Of a stretch of DNA of 5,193 nt, positions 1-4,669 are shown piece by piece; within the stretch, counting starts at the first letter, position 1, and every line of letters starts with the position of its first letter. This DNA comes from Microcaldota archaeon (GTDB lineage: Archaea; Micrarchaeota; Micrarchaeia; Micrarchaeales; Micrarchaeaceae). Below the pieces are notes generated by a model, which made no database searches, had not been told where the DNA came from, and was given only the letters and a program-made list of their open reading frames with translations. The stretch lies in the NCBI GenBank assembly GCA_021819045.1, contig JAKASM010000039.1, positions 1 to 5,193 of the forward strand. Direction: 5' to 3'. The translations under genes were made by a program, and so were the position numbers.

Positions 1-14
1 AAACTCCATATTTC

Positions 15-33
15 AGCTTTGTTTAAAAAGTCC
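15..33 (+). repeat. Left terminal inverted repeat
   Basis: The sequence AGCTTTGTTTAAAAAGTCC is an exact reverse complement of 4633-4651. It contains the first of the GTTTAAAAAGT core motifs (21-31). A 19-bp perfect match at the two extremes of a transposase-bearing segment is very unlikely by chance. Confidence 0.8.
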
Positions 34-70
34 AAATCTGTTTAAGAAGTAAGTTTATTGTTTAAAAAGA
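21..70 (+). repeat. Left-end array of three GTTTAAAAAGT motifs
   Basis: Three same-direction copies are seen: 21-31 (GTTTAAAAAGT), 40-50 (GTTTAAGAAGT) and 60-70 (GTTTAAAAAGA). They begin 19 and 20 bp apart, close to two helical turns, so a protein bound to each would sit on the same DNA face. The likely binder is the transposase or the small DUF2080-like protein (inference). Read on the minus strand each full copy gives CTTTTTAAAC, so the array could also end leftward transcripts at T-runs. Confidence 0.7.
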
Positions 71-109
71 TAGGATAATAGATTTTTAAGGCTTCTCAGA
101 GCTATTAGC

Positions 110-205
110 TTATGCACAGGCAGCCATCGAAGTTCCGCTTATTAGAAGCATCATTACGAGGGCTAGGAATGCGAGCAGAGGGAGCCTGAGCTTCTGTGTT
201 TTCAT
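110..205 (-). CDS. 31-aa signal-peptide-like ORF, probably a remnant of an exported protein
   Basis: On the minus strand an ATG at 205-203 directly follows the TAG of the FkbM gene with no gap, and the frame runs to a TAA at 112-110. The peptide starts MKTQKLRLPLL, continues with a hydrophobic stretch (about residues 8-22, rich in L, A, V, M), then SGTSMAACA. This is a classic signal-peptide layout: basic N-terminus, hydrophobic core, polar end. MAAC near the C-terminus resembles a lipobox, and AxA-type cleavage is also possible. Nothing follows the signal, so it may be the start of an exported or lipoprotein gene cut off when cargo was captured, or a tiny membrane peptide. No strong ribosome site is visible; translation would be coupled to the FkbM gene. 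Confidence 0.4.
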   Translation of the reverse strand: MKTQKLRLPLLAFLALVMMLLISGTSMAACA

Positions 206-1003
206 CTATACCATCCTGATTGCAGCTATGACCTTCTCATCTATGTTAATGCGCCTAACTATAAATCCAGCATTTTCAAGTTTTTGTTTTATTGGTTCTG
301 TCCCTTTATGGCATTCGACAATTATCTCTCTGAATGCCCGAAGCACATTATCATTTGCTGGGAGAAGTATCTCATACTCTCCACCCTCGCAATCTAATTT
401 TAATACCCCATCTTCAATCTTATTTTTTTTTACTATATCCTCAAGCGTCAAAATCCTTACTTCCTTCCCGTTTTCAAACTCCATTAGAGATGAACTAGCA
501 TCAGCAACAAAGGCTGGTGGTATTTTTATAATCTTATTTCTAACACCAACCCCTTCATTTTTTAATTCAATCACCATCTGAAGATGGTTAAGGCTAATAT
601 TTTCAAGGGCTTCTTCATAGAGATTGGGGTAAGGTTCATAAGCAAAAACCTTCCTTGCTCCATTCACTGCGAAATAAATTGGAGTATCTCCCATATTCGC
701 TCCGATGTCAACAACCTGTCTGTCTTTGAAATCAAGAGAACCATACTGCCTTGCTGTAACTAACTGAGTATGCAACATTTCTATAGCCCATAAAGCTCTT
801 TCTCTATTTGGAAGGAGGAAAAGGAGAATTCTTCCCTTATCGGAGAGCTTTAGCAGGTATTTACTTCCATCGCTTGAAATCTTCAATGTTGCACCTTCTT
901 TATAAATTATTTCGGTGGGTTGCCCTGTTAATTTGAATCTTGCTACTTTCCACAGGTCATTTGTTATGGAATTGATGTATAATATATTTTTTATAAAGTT
1001 CAT
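206..1003 (-). CDS. FkbM-family SAM-dependent methyltransferase
   Basis: This 265-aa protein is predicted to transfer a methyl group from S-adenosylmethionine to an oxygen or nitrogen of a small molecule or glycan. FkbM-type enzymes often sit in polysaccharide or natural-product loci; the substrate here is unknown. The SAM-binding motif I is VDIGANMGD at about residues 98-106, followed by FAYEPY (120-125), whose acidic E123 should hold the SAM ribose. The family's typical KLDCEGGEYE lies at about 202-211. The first 90 residues are less distinctive and contain no signal peptide. The start is supported by GGTGA at 1014-1010, 6 nt before the ATG. A TATA-like TTAATATAAG at 1033-1024 could give a transcript starting close to the ATG. 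It lies inside the transposon as cargo, 40 bp after a truncated DNA methyltransferase, and is followed at once by the signal-peptide ORF. It looks intact. Confidence 0.85.
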   Translation of the reverse strand: MNFIKNILYINSITNDLWKVARFKLTGQPTEIIYKEGATLKISSDGSKYLLKLSDKGRILLFLLPNRERALWAIEMLHTQLVTARQYGSLDFKDRQVVDIGANMGDTPIYFAVNGARKVFAYEPYPNLYEEALENISLNHLQMVIELKNEGVGVRNKIIKIPPAFVADASSSLMEFENGKEVRILTLEDIVKKNKIEDGVLKLDCEGGEYEILLPANDNVLRAFREIIVECHKGTEPIKQKLENAGFIVRRINIDEKVIAAIRMV

Positions 1004-1023
1004 CTCAATTCACCACACTGAAG

Positions 1024-1033
1024 CTTATATTAA
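1024..1033 (-). promoter_or_regulatory. Candidate TATA box for the FkbM gene
   Basis: The minus strand reads TTAATATAAG here, centred about 26 bases before the FkbM ATG. Archaeal transcripts start about 25 bases after the TATA box, so this would give an almost leaderless message. That sits awkwardly with the GGTGA ribosome site at 1014-1010. The gene may instead be read from the transposase promoter. Confidence 0.35.
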
Positions 1034-1043
1034 ATGACCTCTC

Positions 1044-1412
1044 TTAATTGAAATGCCCTACGCTTATGTCCTCTTCTGGTATTGATATGTGCTTTATCCA
1101 GTGTATTGTGTTTTGCAATCTTAAGTTTTCATTATTTACTCTTTTAGCTACTTCAAACGCCTTTAATTCATCGCTTGATTTATCTCCAATGTTGAAGAAC
1201 AGCGACCCTTTTTCCTTAAGGACTCTCTTGCAAGCTTTTCCGAACTCTGTCATCCAGTTGAAATAGTCCTCAAATTCCATGTCATCTTTGTGCGAGTTAT
1301 ATTCTACTCCAATGTTGTAAGGCGGGGAAGTAATGATTATGTCGATGCTATTTTGCTCAAGCTCCTTCATTCCTTTTATGCAATCAATCTTGTAAATCTC
1401 GTTTAGCTTCAT
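1044..1412 (-). CDS. Truncated DNA methyltransferase (N-terminal half, SPPY type)
   Basis: The 122-aa product matches the start of site-specific DNA N4-cytosine/N6-adenine methyltransferases of restriction-modification type: IYKIDCIKGMKELEQNSID leads into TSPPYNIG, catalytic motif IV at about residues 28-35. FEDYF, VLKEKGSLFFNIGDK and LQNTIHWIKHISIP follow in the family's order. Intact relatives are usually about 300 aa. This one stops after GHFN, just where they continue into target recognition and the C-terminal FxGxG SAM-binding motif. As it stands it should not bind SAM in the usual way, so it is probably inactive. The next 40 bases do not restore the missing part in another frame. Its ATG shares one base with the transposase stop (TAATG), and AGTGGT lies 3 nt before the ATG, so translation is likely coupled. 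Confidence 0.75.
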   Translation of the reverse strand: MKLNEIYKIDCIKGMKELEQNSIDIIITSPPYNIGVEYNSHKDDMEFEDYFNWMTEFGKACKRVLKEKGSLFFNIGDKSSDELKAFEVAKRVNNENLRLQNTIHWIKHISIPEEDISVGHFN

Positions 1413-2626
1413 TAAACCACTTCTAAGAAATTAGGCTCTATGCCTAACTCATTCATCTCTTGGATAAGCACACATATATTATGACATAAAACCTTTAATA
1501 GCACTTCGTTTACCTGTGCAATTTTATCCTTGCTTCTTACCAAGTCAGTGAATTTCGCCTTTATCATATTGTTGGTGCTTTCCACGTTAGACCTCAAATG
1601 ATAATGTTGCAAGAATTCGTCTCTGCTATATACAAAATAATTGAGCATCCTTCTCCACAACTTTGACCTGTTCCCCTTGCTACTGCTGTTTCCCCATGGA
1701 GACGCATTGCTCTTGAATGGGATATATGCGGTTCCGCCGAGTTCACGAATCGCATTGTAGTTATCCTTTGAGTTATAGGCTTTGTCTGCCGAAATCTCTT
1801 CTATTACAAATCCGTTGTCGTGTGTCTTTTCTGCGAGAGGAATGAACTGAAGGCTGTCCGCACTATTTCCATCAAGAACTTCTACGCTTGTAATTATATT
1901 GGTCTTGACACCAGTGCAGATGTGAGCTTTGACCCACTGGTGCTGCTGCTTCGTTTTATGCTTCTCTTTGCAGTAGTCGTTGAACTTTGTGGTGCGAAAT
2001 CCAGTGCTGTCTATTGCGAACCTTGTCTCCACGCTTCTTAGTGGCAAAGATGAAAGAGTAATAAGATTTTGCAGAAGAGGGGTTAATTGTTCTTCCCTCA
2101 TGTAGTTGCTTACAGAGCTATAAGAACAGCCCTGCACTGCATAGCCCTTTTCTAACGCCAAACGCATATCGGTCATAAAGCGTCTTAGTGAGAAGGTTGT
2201 ATAGACCTTCAAGGCAGAATTAAAGACCATGTCCGCAAGACTTAGTTTCGGTCTCCCGAAGCGATGTAGCGGCTCTTCTATTTCTTTGCATAGATTAGAT
2301 AGCAGCTTCATAAACAAATCTTTCTCGTTTATCTGCGATGTATTGTAGGCAGCCCAATTTTGAGAATAAGACACCCTCTTCACTTCTAGTATTTTCTTCC
2401 CTTTTGAATCAAACCATTTCAATATCGTTATCTGAATTGCCAGCGCATGTTTGCATGGCTGGTTTCTAAGCTGGAAATCTGGGCATGTACAAGTAAAGGA
2501 CTCTCCTCTTCTTTCGACCAAATAGCTTCCGTTTCCGCTCTGCGAAGGCACTACCCAACCCCTTTGTGTTCTGGTTATGCCTGATGCCATCACAATCTGT
2601 TCCGCTTTCGTTTTTCTCATATCCAT
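1412..2626 (-). CDS. DDE transposase with N-terminal SWIM zinc finger
   Basis: This 404-aa protein should cut and join the element ends. An N-terminal SWIM zinc finger, CxCx9CxH, uses C46, C48, C58 and H60 and probably binds DNA. The RNase H-like catalytic core follows: FAIDSTGF gives D206, ISADKAYNS gives D281, and HYHLRSNVEST gives E349, a complete DDE triad with IS4/IS5-like context. The C-terminal helix-rich part (about 370-395) closes the fold. No frameshift or internal stop is seen, so it may be active. The ATG at 2626 is favoured over the one at 2620 because AGTGAT lies 3 nt before it, the same spacing as other genes here. A TATA box at 2680-2671 would start the transcript about 24 bases upstream. 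It diverges from the DUF2080 gene and overlaps the methyltransferase fragment. The exact IS family cannot be named without a search. Confidence 0.9.
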   Translation of the reverse strand: MDMRKTKAEQIVMASGITRTQRGWVVPSQSGNGSYLVERRGESFTCTCPDFQLRNQPCKHALAIQITILKWFDSKGKKILEVKRVSYSQNWAAYNTSQINEKDLFMKLLSNLCKEIEEPLHRFGRPKLSLADMVFNSALKVYTTFSLRRFMTDMRLALEKGYAVQGCSYSSVSNYMREEQLTPLLQNLITLSSLPLRSVETRFAIDSTGFRTTKFNDYCKEKHKTKQQHQWVKAHICTGVKTNIITSVEVLDGNSADSLQFIPLAEKTHDNGFVIEEISADKAYNSKDNYNAIRELGGTAYIPFKSNASPWGNSSSKGNRSKLWRRMLNYFVYSRDEFLQHYHLRSNVESTNNMIKAKFTDLVRSKDKIAQVNEVLLKVLCHNICVLIQEMNELGIEPNFLEVV

Positions 2627-2638
2627 GCTATCACTTTC

Positions 2639-2670
2639 CTATGTTCTTTACATATATATTATGGACATAG
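2639..2670. promoter_or_regulatory. Possible operator at the transposase transcription start
   Basis: CTATGT at 2639-2644 and ACATAG at 2665-2670 form a 6-bp inverted repeat. Between them lies an imperfect AT palindrome, CATATATATTATG (2651-2663). The pair covers the predicted transposase start of transcription, so a repressor bound here would block it. Because the region is so AT-rich the match could be chance. Confidence 0.25.
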
Positions 2671-2680
2671 CATATATAAA
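2671..2680 (-). promoter_or_regulatory. TATA box of the transposase gene
   Basis: The minus strand reads TTTATATATG here. A start of transcription about 25 bases on falls near 2650 and leaves a short leader holding AGTGAT (2635-2630) before the ATG at 2626. Confidence 0.6.
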
Positions 2681-2714
2681 TACCTTTCGGTTTGGGATTG
2701 ATTCTTCCGATAGC

Positions 2715-2722
2715 TTTATATA
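2715..2722 (+). promoter_or_regulatory. TATA box of the DUF2080-like gene
   Basis: TTTATATA lies 24-31 bases before the ATG at 2746, so transcription should begin almost at the start codon, giving a leaderless message. No Shine-Dalgarno is seen before this ATG, which agrees. The many ATATATA runs downstream make the exact box uncertain. Confidence 0.5.
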
Positions 2723-2745
2723 TCTATAAGATATATAAGATATAT

Positions 2746-2913
2746 ATGGCACGACAGAAGAAGATACTTACTTTGCAGAGACCTATCGAATTTGAGGAAG
2801 TTATACAGAAAAGTGTAGAGACTTTTGGAACAGGTAGCGGACATATTTCAGGATTAGGAAGTTATGTTGGGCGAACCGCCATAATCATAATTCTGCCAAA
2901 GGGTGCAAAGTAA
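2746..2913 (+). CDS. DUF2080-like transposon-associated small protein
   Basis: The 55-aa product begins MARQKK. The stretch FEEVIQKSVETFGTGSGHIS through LGSYVGRTAIIIILP (about residues 16-51) follows the pattern of archaeal DUF2080 'transposon-encoded' proteins: a K-x-V-x-x-x-GNSG-like turn, then a VGK-x-V-x-V-I-L strand, similar to the AbrB/SpoVT swapped-hairpin DNA-binding fold. Known members accompany archaeal transposases; their job is not firmly established, and DNA binding or regulation of transposition is inferred. The upstream in-frame ATG at 2692 is rejected because it would translate the TATA region into a Tyr/Ile run. The stop overlaps the next ORF start (TAATG). It is unusual in diverging from the transposase rather than preceding it. 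Confidence 0.65.
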   Translation: MARQKKILTLQRPIEFEEVIQKSVETFGTGSGHISGLGSYVGRTAIIIILPKGAK

Positions 2914-3125
2914 TGAACTTTATAGTAGAATGGGATAATGAAGATGTCAAACTCATAGCAGAGATGAAAGATTTTGAAAACAATTGGAAGCACAAAAAGC
3001 CATGCAAGGAATACATCAAAAATAGATACTGCGTTCATCTTGAACAGGCGCAAAGCAAAAAGTTCAAAAGTCGAGTAAGGGCGCATCTGACAATGCTATC
3101 TTCTTTCTTCAAGTCCACACCATAA
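2913..3125 (+). CDS. 70-aa hypothetical protein coupled to the DUF2080-like gene
   Basis: I do not recognise this protein. Its ATG shares a base with the stop of the DUF2080-like gene (TAATG), a good sign that it is translated. GGTG lies 7 nt before the ATG. The N-terminal half is acidic (VEWDNEDVKLIAEMKDFENN) and the C-terminal half strongly basic (KKPCKEYIKNRY, QSKKFKSRVRAH), which would suit a small nucleic-acid-binding or partner protein. It has two cysteines (about 31 and 40), too few for a zinc site alone, and no signal or membrane segment. Together with the DUF2080 gene it may form an accessory module for transposition; this is inferred from position only. Confidence 0.6.
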   Translation: MNFIVEWDNEDVKLIAEMKDFENNWKHKKPCKEYIKNRYCVHLEQAQSKKFKSRVRAHLTMLSSFFKSTP

Positions 3126-3134
3126 ACGGAAGGG

Positions 3135-3142
3135 TTAAATAG
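3135..3142 (+). promoter_or_regulatory. TATA-like box for the winged-helix/TGT-like pair
   Basis: TTAAATAG starts 45 bases before the ATG at 3180, just after the stop of the 70-aa ORF. Transcription would start near 3165, leaving a leader of about 15 bases with CGTGAG (3171-3176) 3 nt before the ATG. This suggests the pair has its own promoter. Confidence 0.45.
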
Positions 3143-3179
3143 TTATGTATAGCCAATATCTATTGAAGAACGTGAGGGT

Positions 3180-3476
3180 ATGGCAAAGATACTACAAGGT
3201 TGGCTGAACAGGAGATATTTGCTTATGGCAAACCACTTCAAGACAGATACCTTTAATTTCAGCGACGCAAAGAAATTTATAAAAAAGAACTTCGGGGATT
3301 CAGACCAAATGATAAGCCTGATACTTTCAGAATTCAAAAGAGCGGGCTGGTTGAATGTTGAGATAGACCCACAGGATTCAAGGAAGAGGCGATATTCCCT
3401 AATTATGATGTATAACAAAGATGCACTTAACGACTTGGTCGCTGAGATAAAAAGTGAGAAACGTGAACGAAATTAG
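3180..3476 (+). CDS. Winged-helix DNA-binding protein paired with a TGT-like enzyme
   Basis: The 98-aa product looks like a winged helix-turn-helix. WLNRRYLLMANHF (about 8-20) opens the domain. FNFSDAKKFIKKNFGDSDQMISLILSEFKRAGWL (about 25-58) gives two helices with a recognition helix. NVEIDPQDSRKRRYSLI (about 59-75) forms the wing, rich in R and K. The final 20 residues are a charged helix. This pattern resembles small archaeal wHTH proteins that regulate or partner the gene they overlap. Here it overlaps the next gene by 23 bases (or 14 if the later GTG is used). It could repress the pair, guide the enzyme to DNA, or both; the sequence does not decide. CGTGAG-N3-ATG supports the start. Confidence 0.65.
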   Translation: MAKILQGWLNRRYLLMANHFKTDTFNFSDAKKFIKKNFGDSDQMISLILSEFKRAGWLNVEIDPQDSRKRRYSLIMMYNKDALNDLVAEIKSEKRERN

Positions 3477-4596
3477 TATAGACGAAGTTGGAGGACTTGG
3501 AAGAAATACGAAAGTAAGAGCAATAATGCTTTCTGATACAAGGGTCGGTGATATACCTTTTCCTATGAGAATGATAACTGGCACAGACCTGAACCATGCA
3601 CAAAAGGTAATCAGCGTAGACGATAGCCTGACAATACCTTTCATTTCAAAAGTCTATGGCATAAATAGGTCATATACCAAACCCAAGCTTGATACTATTG
3701 CAAAAGGAAAAAGCGGCTGGGAAACTGAGTTCACCCAAATAATCGCCGATGCGAAAAGAAAAGATGGTGTGCTTACGGCACTTCTCTCAAACATAGACCC
3801 AGCAATTGCAATAACAGATTCCCATGACGACCAGCTCATAATGTTGCAAGCTGGGCTTGATGTCGTTACTATCTTCGATAGTCGCCATATAGGAGACGTA
3901 GAACTTGCGGAGAGAATACGCAGAGACATAAAACTCATAAAGAACTTCGATAAGGAGAAAATTATTATCGTTAGGACTACATTGAGGCAACCGCTTGCAC
4001 TACTTGAGAGGAAACTCGACTTGATTTTTGGTATAGAAGAGATAAGTGGTGTCTTCGTGCAATATGGAAACCCAGACTATGCGTATGCGAAGCTGGCTCT
4101 GCTAAGAAAATATGCCAGAAAACCAAAATGGATTCACATGTTTGGTATGCCAAAATGGGACACGGACAAAAAGACCTCAATGATGCACGCATTGTTGCCA
4201 TTTTGTATAGACTCATTTTCACTGAGACGACCTAAGCCTTTCCAGCCAGACCATATTATAGAAGTCAAAAGGCTGAATTGGAGGGTGGGGGGGTATCTTG
4301 AATTCCCTAACGAGCACAGGCAGACCTATGAAGAAAGTCTTGATTGTCAAGTGGACTGCCCGCCAGAACATGAGAAGCGTGTCAAGGACATTCTTGATAA
4401 ATACAGCCCAGAAGATAGAATCTCAGAAGCCAGAATCCATGAGGCATATGAAAGCCAATACGGATTCAAAGAAAGCAGAATCGCTATACTGACTGGTAAG
4501 ACCGAGCTGTTCAAGCTTTATAAGGCAAAACCATTCTTGAGGGACTTCCTGCAAAGAGTAGAGAACATTGACCTCAGGATAAGACCGATAGGCTGA
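3454..4596 (+). CDS. Putative TGT/DpdA-like TIM-barrel protein (base-exchange enzyme family), divergent
   Basis: This 380-aa protein is not one I can name. Regular strands suggest a TIM barrel: AIAITD (117-122), VVTIFD (137-142), KIIIVRT (169-175), SGVFVQYGNP (198-207), KWIHMFGMP (225-233), FCIDSFS (250-256). The last two echo tRNA-guanine transglycosylase (TGT) HLFGxGxP and GVDLFDS, and DpdA-type DNA transglycosylases, which I recall carrying a DSxSW version. Behind them, C298, C302, H306 and ARIHEAYES with H329 resemble the TGT zinc region CPxC then LALHNLY. The residue at the TGT nucleophile position is Ser (255 or so), while D253 is kept, so activity or chemistry may differ. Full TGT or DpdA identity is an inference. 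The GTG at 3454 starts the longest frame, but GTG 3463, with AGTGAG 4 nt before it, fits the ribosome site better. It ends 4 bp before the right repeat array. Confidence 0.55.
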   Translation: MRNVNEISIDEVGGLGRNTKVRAIMLSDTRVGDIPFPMRMITGTDLNHAQKVISVDDSLTIPFISKVYGINRSYTKPKLDTIAKGKSGWETEFTQIIADAKRKDGVLTALLSNIDPAIAITDSHDDQLIMLQAGLDVVTIFDSRHIGDVELAERIRRDIKLIKNFDKEKIIIVRTTLRQPLALLERKLDLIFGIEEISGVFVQYGNPDYAYAKLALLRKYARKPKWIHMFGMPKWDTDKKTSMMHALLPFCIDSFSLRRPKPFQPDHIIEVKRLNWRVGGYLEFPNEHRQTYEESLDCQVDCPPEHEKRVKDILDKYSPEDRISEARIHEAYESQYGFKESRIAILTGKTELFKLYKAKPFLRDFLQRVENIDLRIRPIG

Positions 4597-4600
4597 AGCT

Positions 4601-4645
4601 GTTTAAAAAGTAGAGATAATGTTTAATAAGTAGGACTTTTTAAAC
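4601..4645. repeat. Right-end array of three GTTTAAAAAGT motifs
   Basis: Two plus-strand copies, 4601-4611 (GTTTAAAAAGT) and 4621-4631 (GTTTAATAAGT), begin 20 bp apart. A third, inverted copy at 4635-4645 (ACTTTTTAAAC) is part of the terminal repeat. So the two inner copies point the opposite way from the tip copy, whereas all three left-end copies point the same way. The two ends are therefore distinguishable to a binding protein. Confidence 0.7.
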
Positions 4646-4651
4646 AAAGCT
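4633..4651 (-). repeat. Right terminal inverted repeat
   Basis: GGACTTTTTAAACAAAGCT is the exact reverse complement of 15-33 and marks the right end of the element. Confidence 0.8.
4637..4641 (+). terminator. Possible T-run terminator for the rightward genes
   Basis: Five T residues inside the right inverted repeat lie about 40 bases after the stop of the TGT-like gene. Archaeal polymerase can end at T-runs without a hairpin, so the element end may also stop outward transcription. Five Ts is near the lower limit. Confidence 0.3.
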
Positions 4652-4669
4652 TGCAAGCCCTGCAAGCCC
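4652..4669 (+). repeat. Two tandem copies of TGCAAGCCC next to the right end
   Basis: TGCAAGCCC occurs at 4652-4660 and 4661-4669, directly outside the element, and is followed by AAGCCCC. It does not recur in the 14 bases of left flank, so it is not a target duplication as far as can be seen. Some of these bases could pair with GGCTTG at 4691-4696, and TCCCCA/TGGGGA (4681-4686 and 4698-4703) forms a nested stem; this may be the tail of an interrupted host transcript. Confidence 0.35.

Larger units (their letters stand above)
15..4651. mobile_element. Complete-looking archaeal transposon bounded by 19-bp inverted repeats, with cargo genes
   Basis: A perfect 19-bp inverted repeat at 15-33 and 4633-4651 encloses a DDE transposase, a DUF2080-like transposon protein and five or six further ORFs. 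Both ends also carry extra copies of the same 11-bp core in phased arrays. The outermost AGCT at 15-18 and 4648-4651 is self-complementary, so it can be the tip of the inverted repeat or a 4-bp target duplication; in the second case the element is 19-4647. The last plus-strand gene ends 4 bp before the right array, which fits a true element boundary. The DNA inside is more AT-rich than the flank from 4652 on. Only 14 bases of left flank are present, so an empty-site comparison is not possible here. Confidence 0.75.

Noticed and set aside
21..70. Short regularly spaced repeats that might suggest a CRISPR array
   Set aside because: The units are only 11 bp with 8-9 bp between them, no cas genes are present, and the same motif marks the other end of the element in inverted form.
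228..581. 117-aa plus-strand frame over the FkbM gene
   Set aside because: The minus strand carries all FkbM motifs; the plus frame is a Ser/Phe/Ile-rich shadow.
1015..1045. A frameshift that would continue the methyltransferase past GHFN
   Set aside because: Neither other frame of the 40 bases before the FkbM gene gives the expected continuation, so this is loss of sequence and not a single-base shift.
2692..2745. Longer N-terminus for the DUF2080-like protein
   Set aside because: It would translate the TATA box and AT-rich promoter into a Tyr/Ile/Lys run, while the ATG at 2746 is well placed after the TATA box and gives a family-typical start.
3399..4222. Several minus-strand frames of 67-94 codons opposite the TGT-like gene
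   Set aside because: They are low-complexity Ser/Phe/Ile translations of the opposite strand and lack ribosome sites.
4652..4669. TGCAAGCCC tandem as target-site duplication
   Set aside because: Both copies are on the same side of the element; the left flank shows no match.
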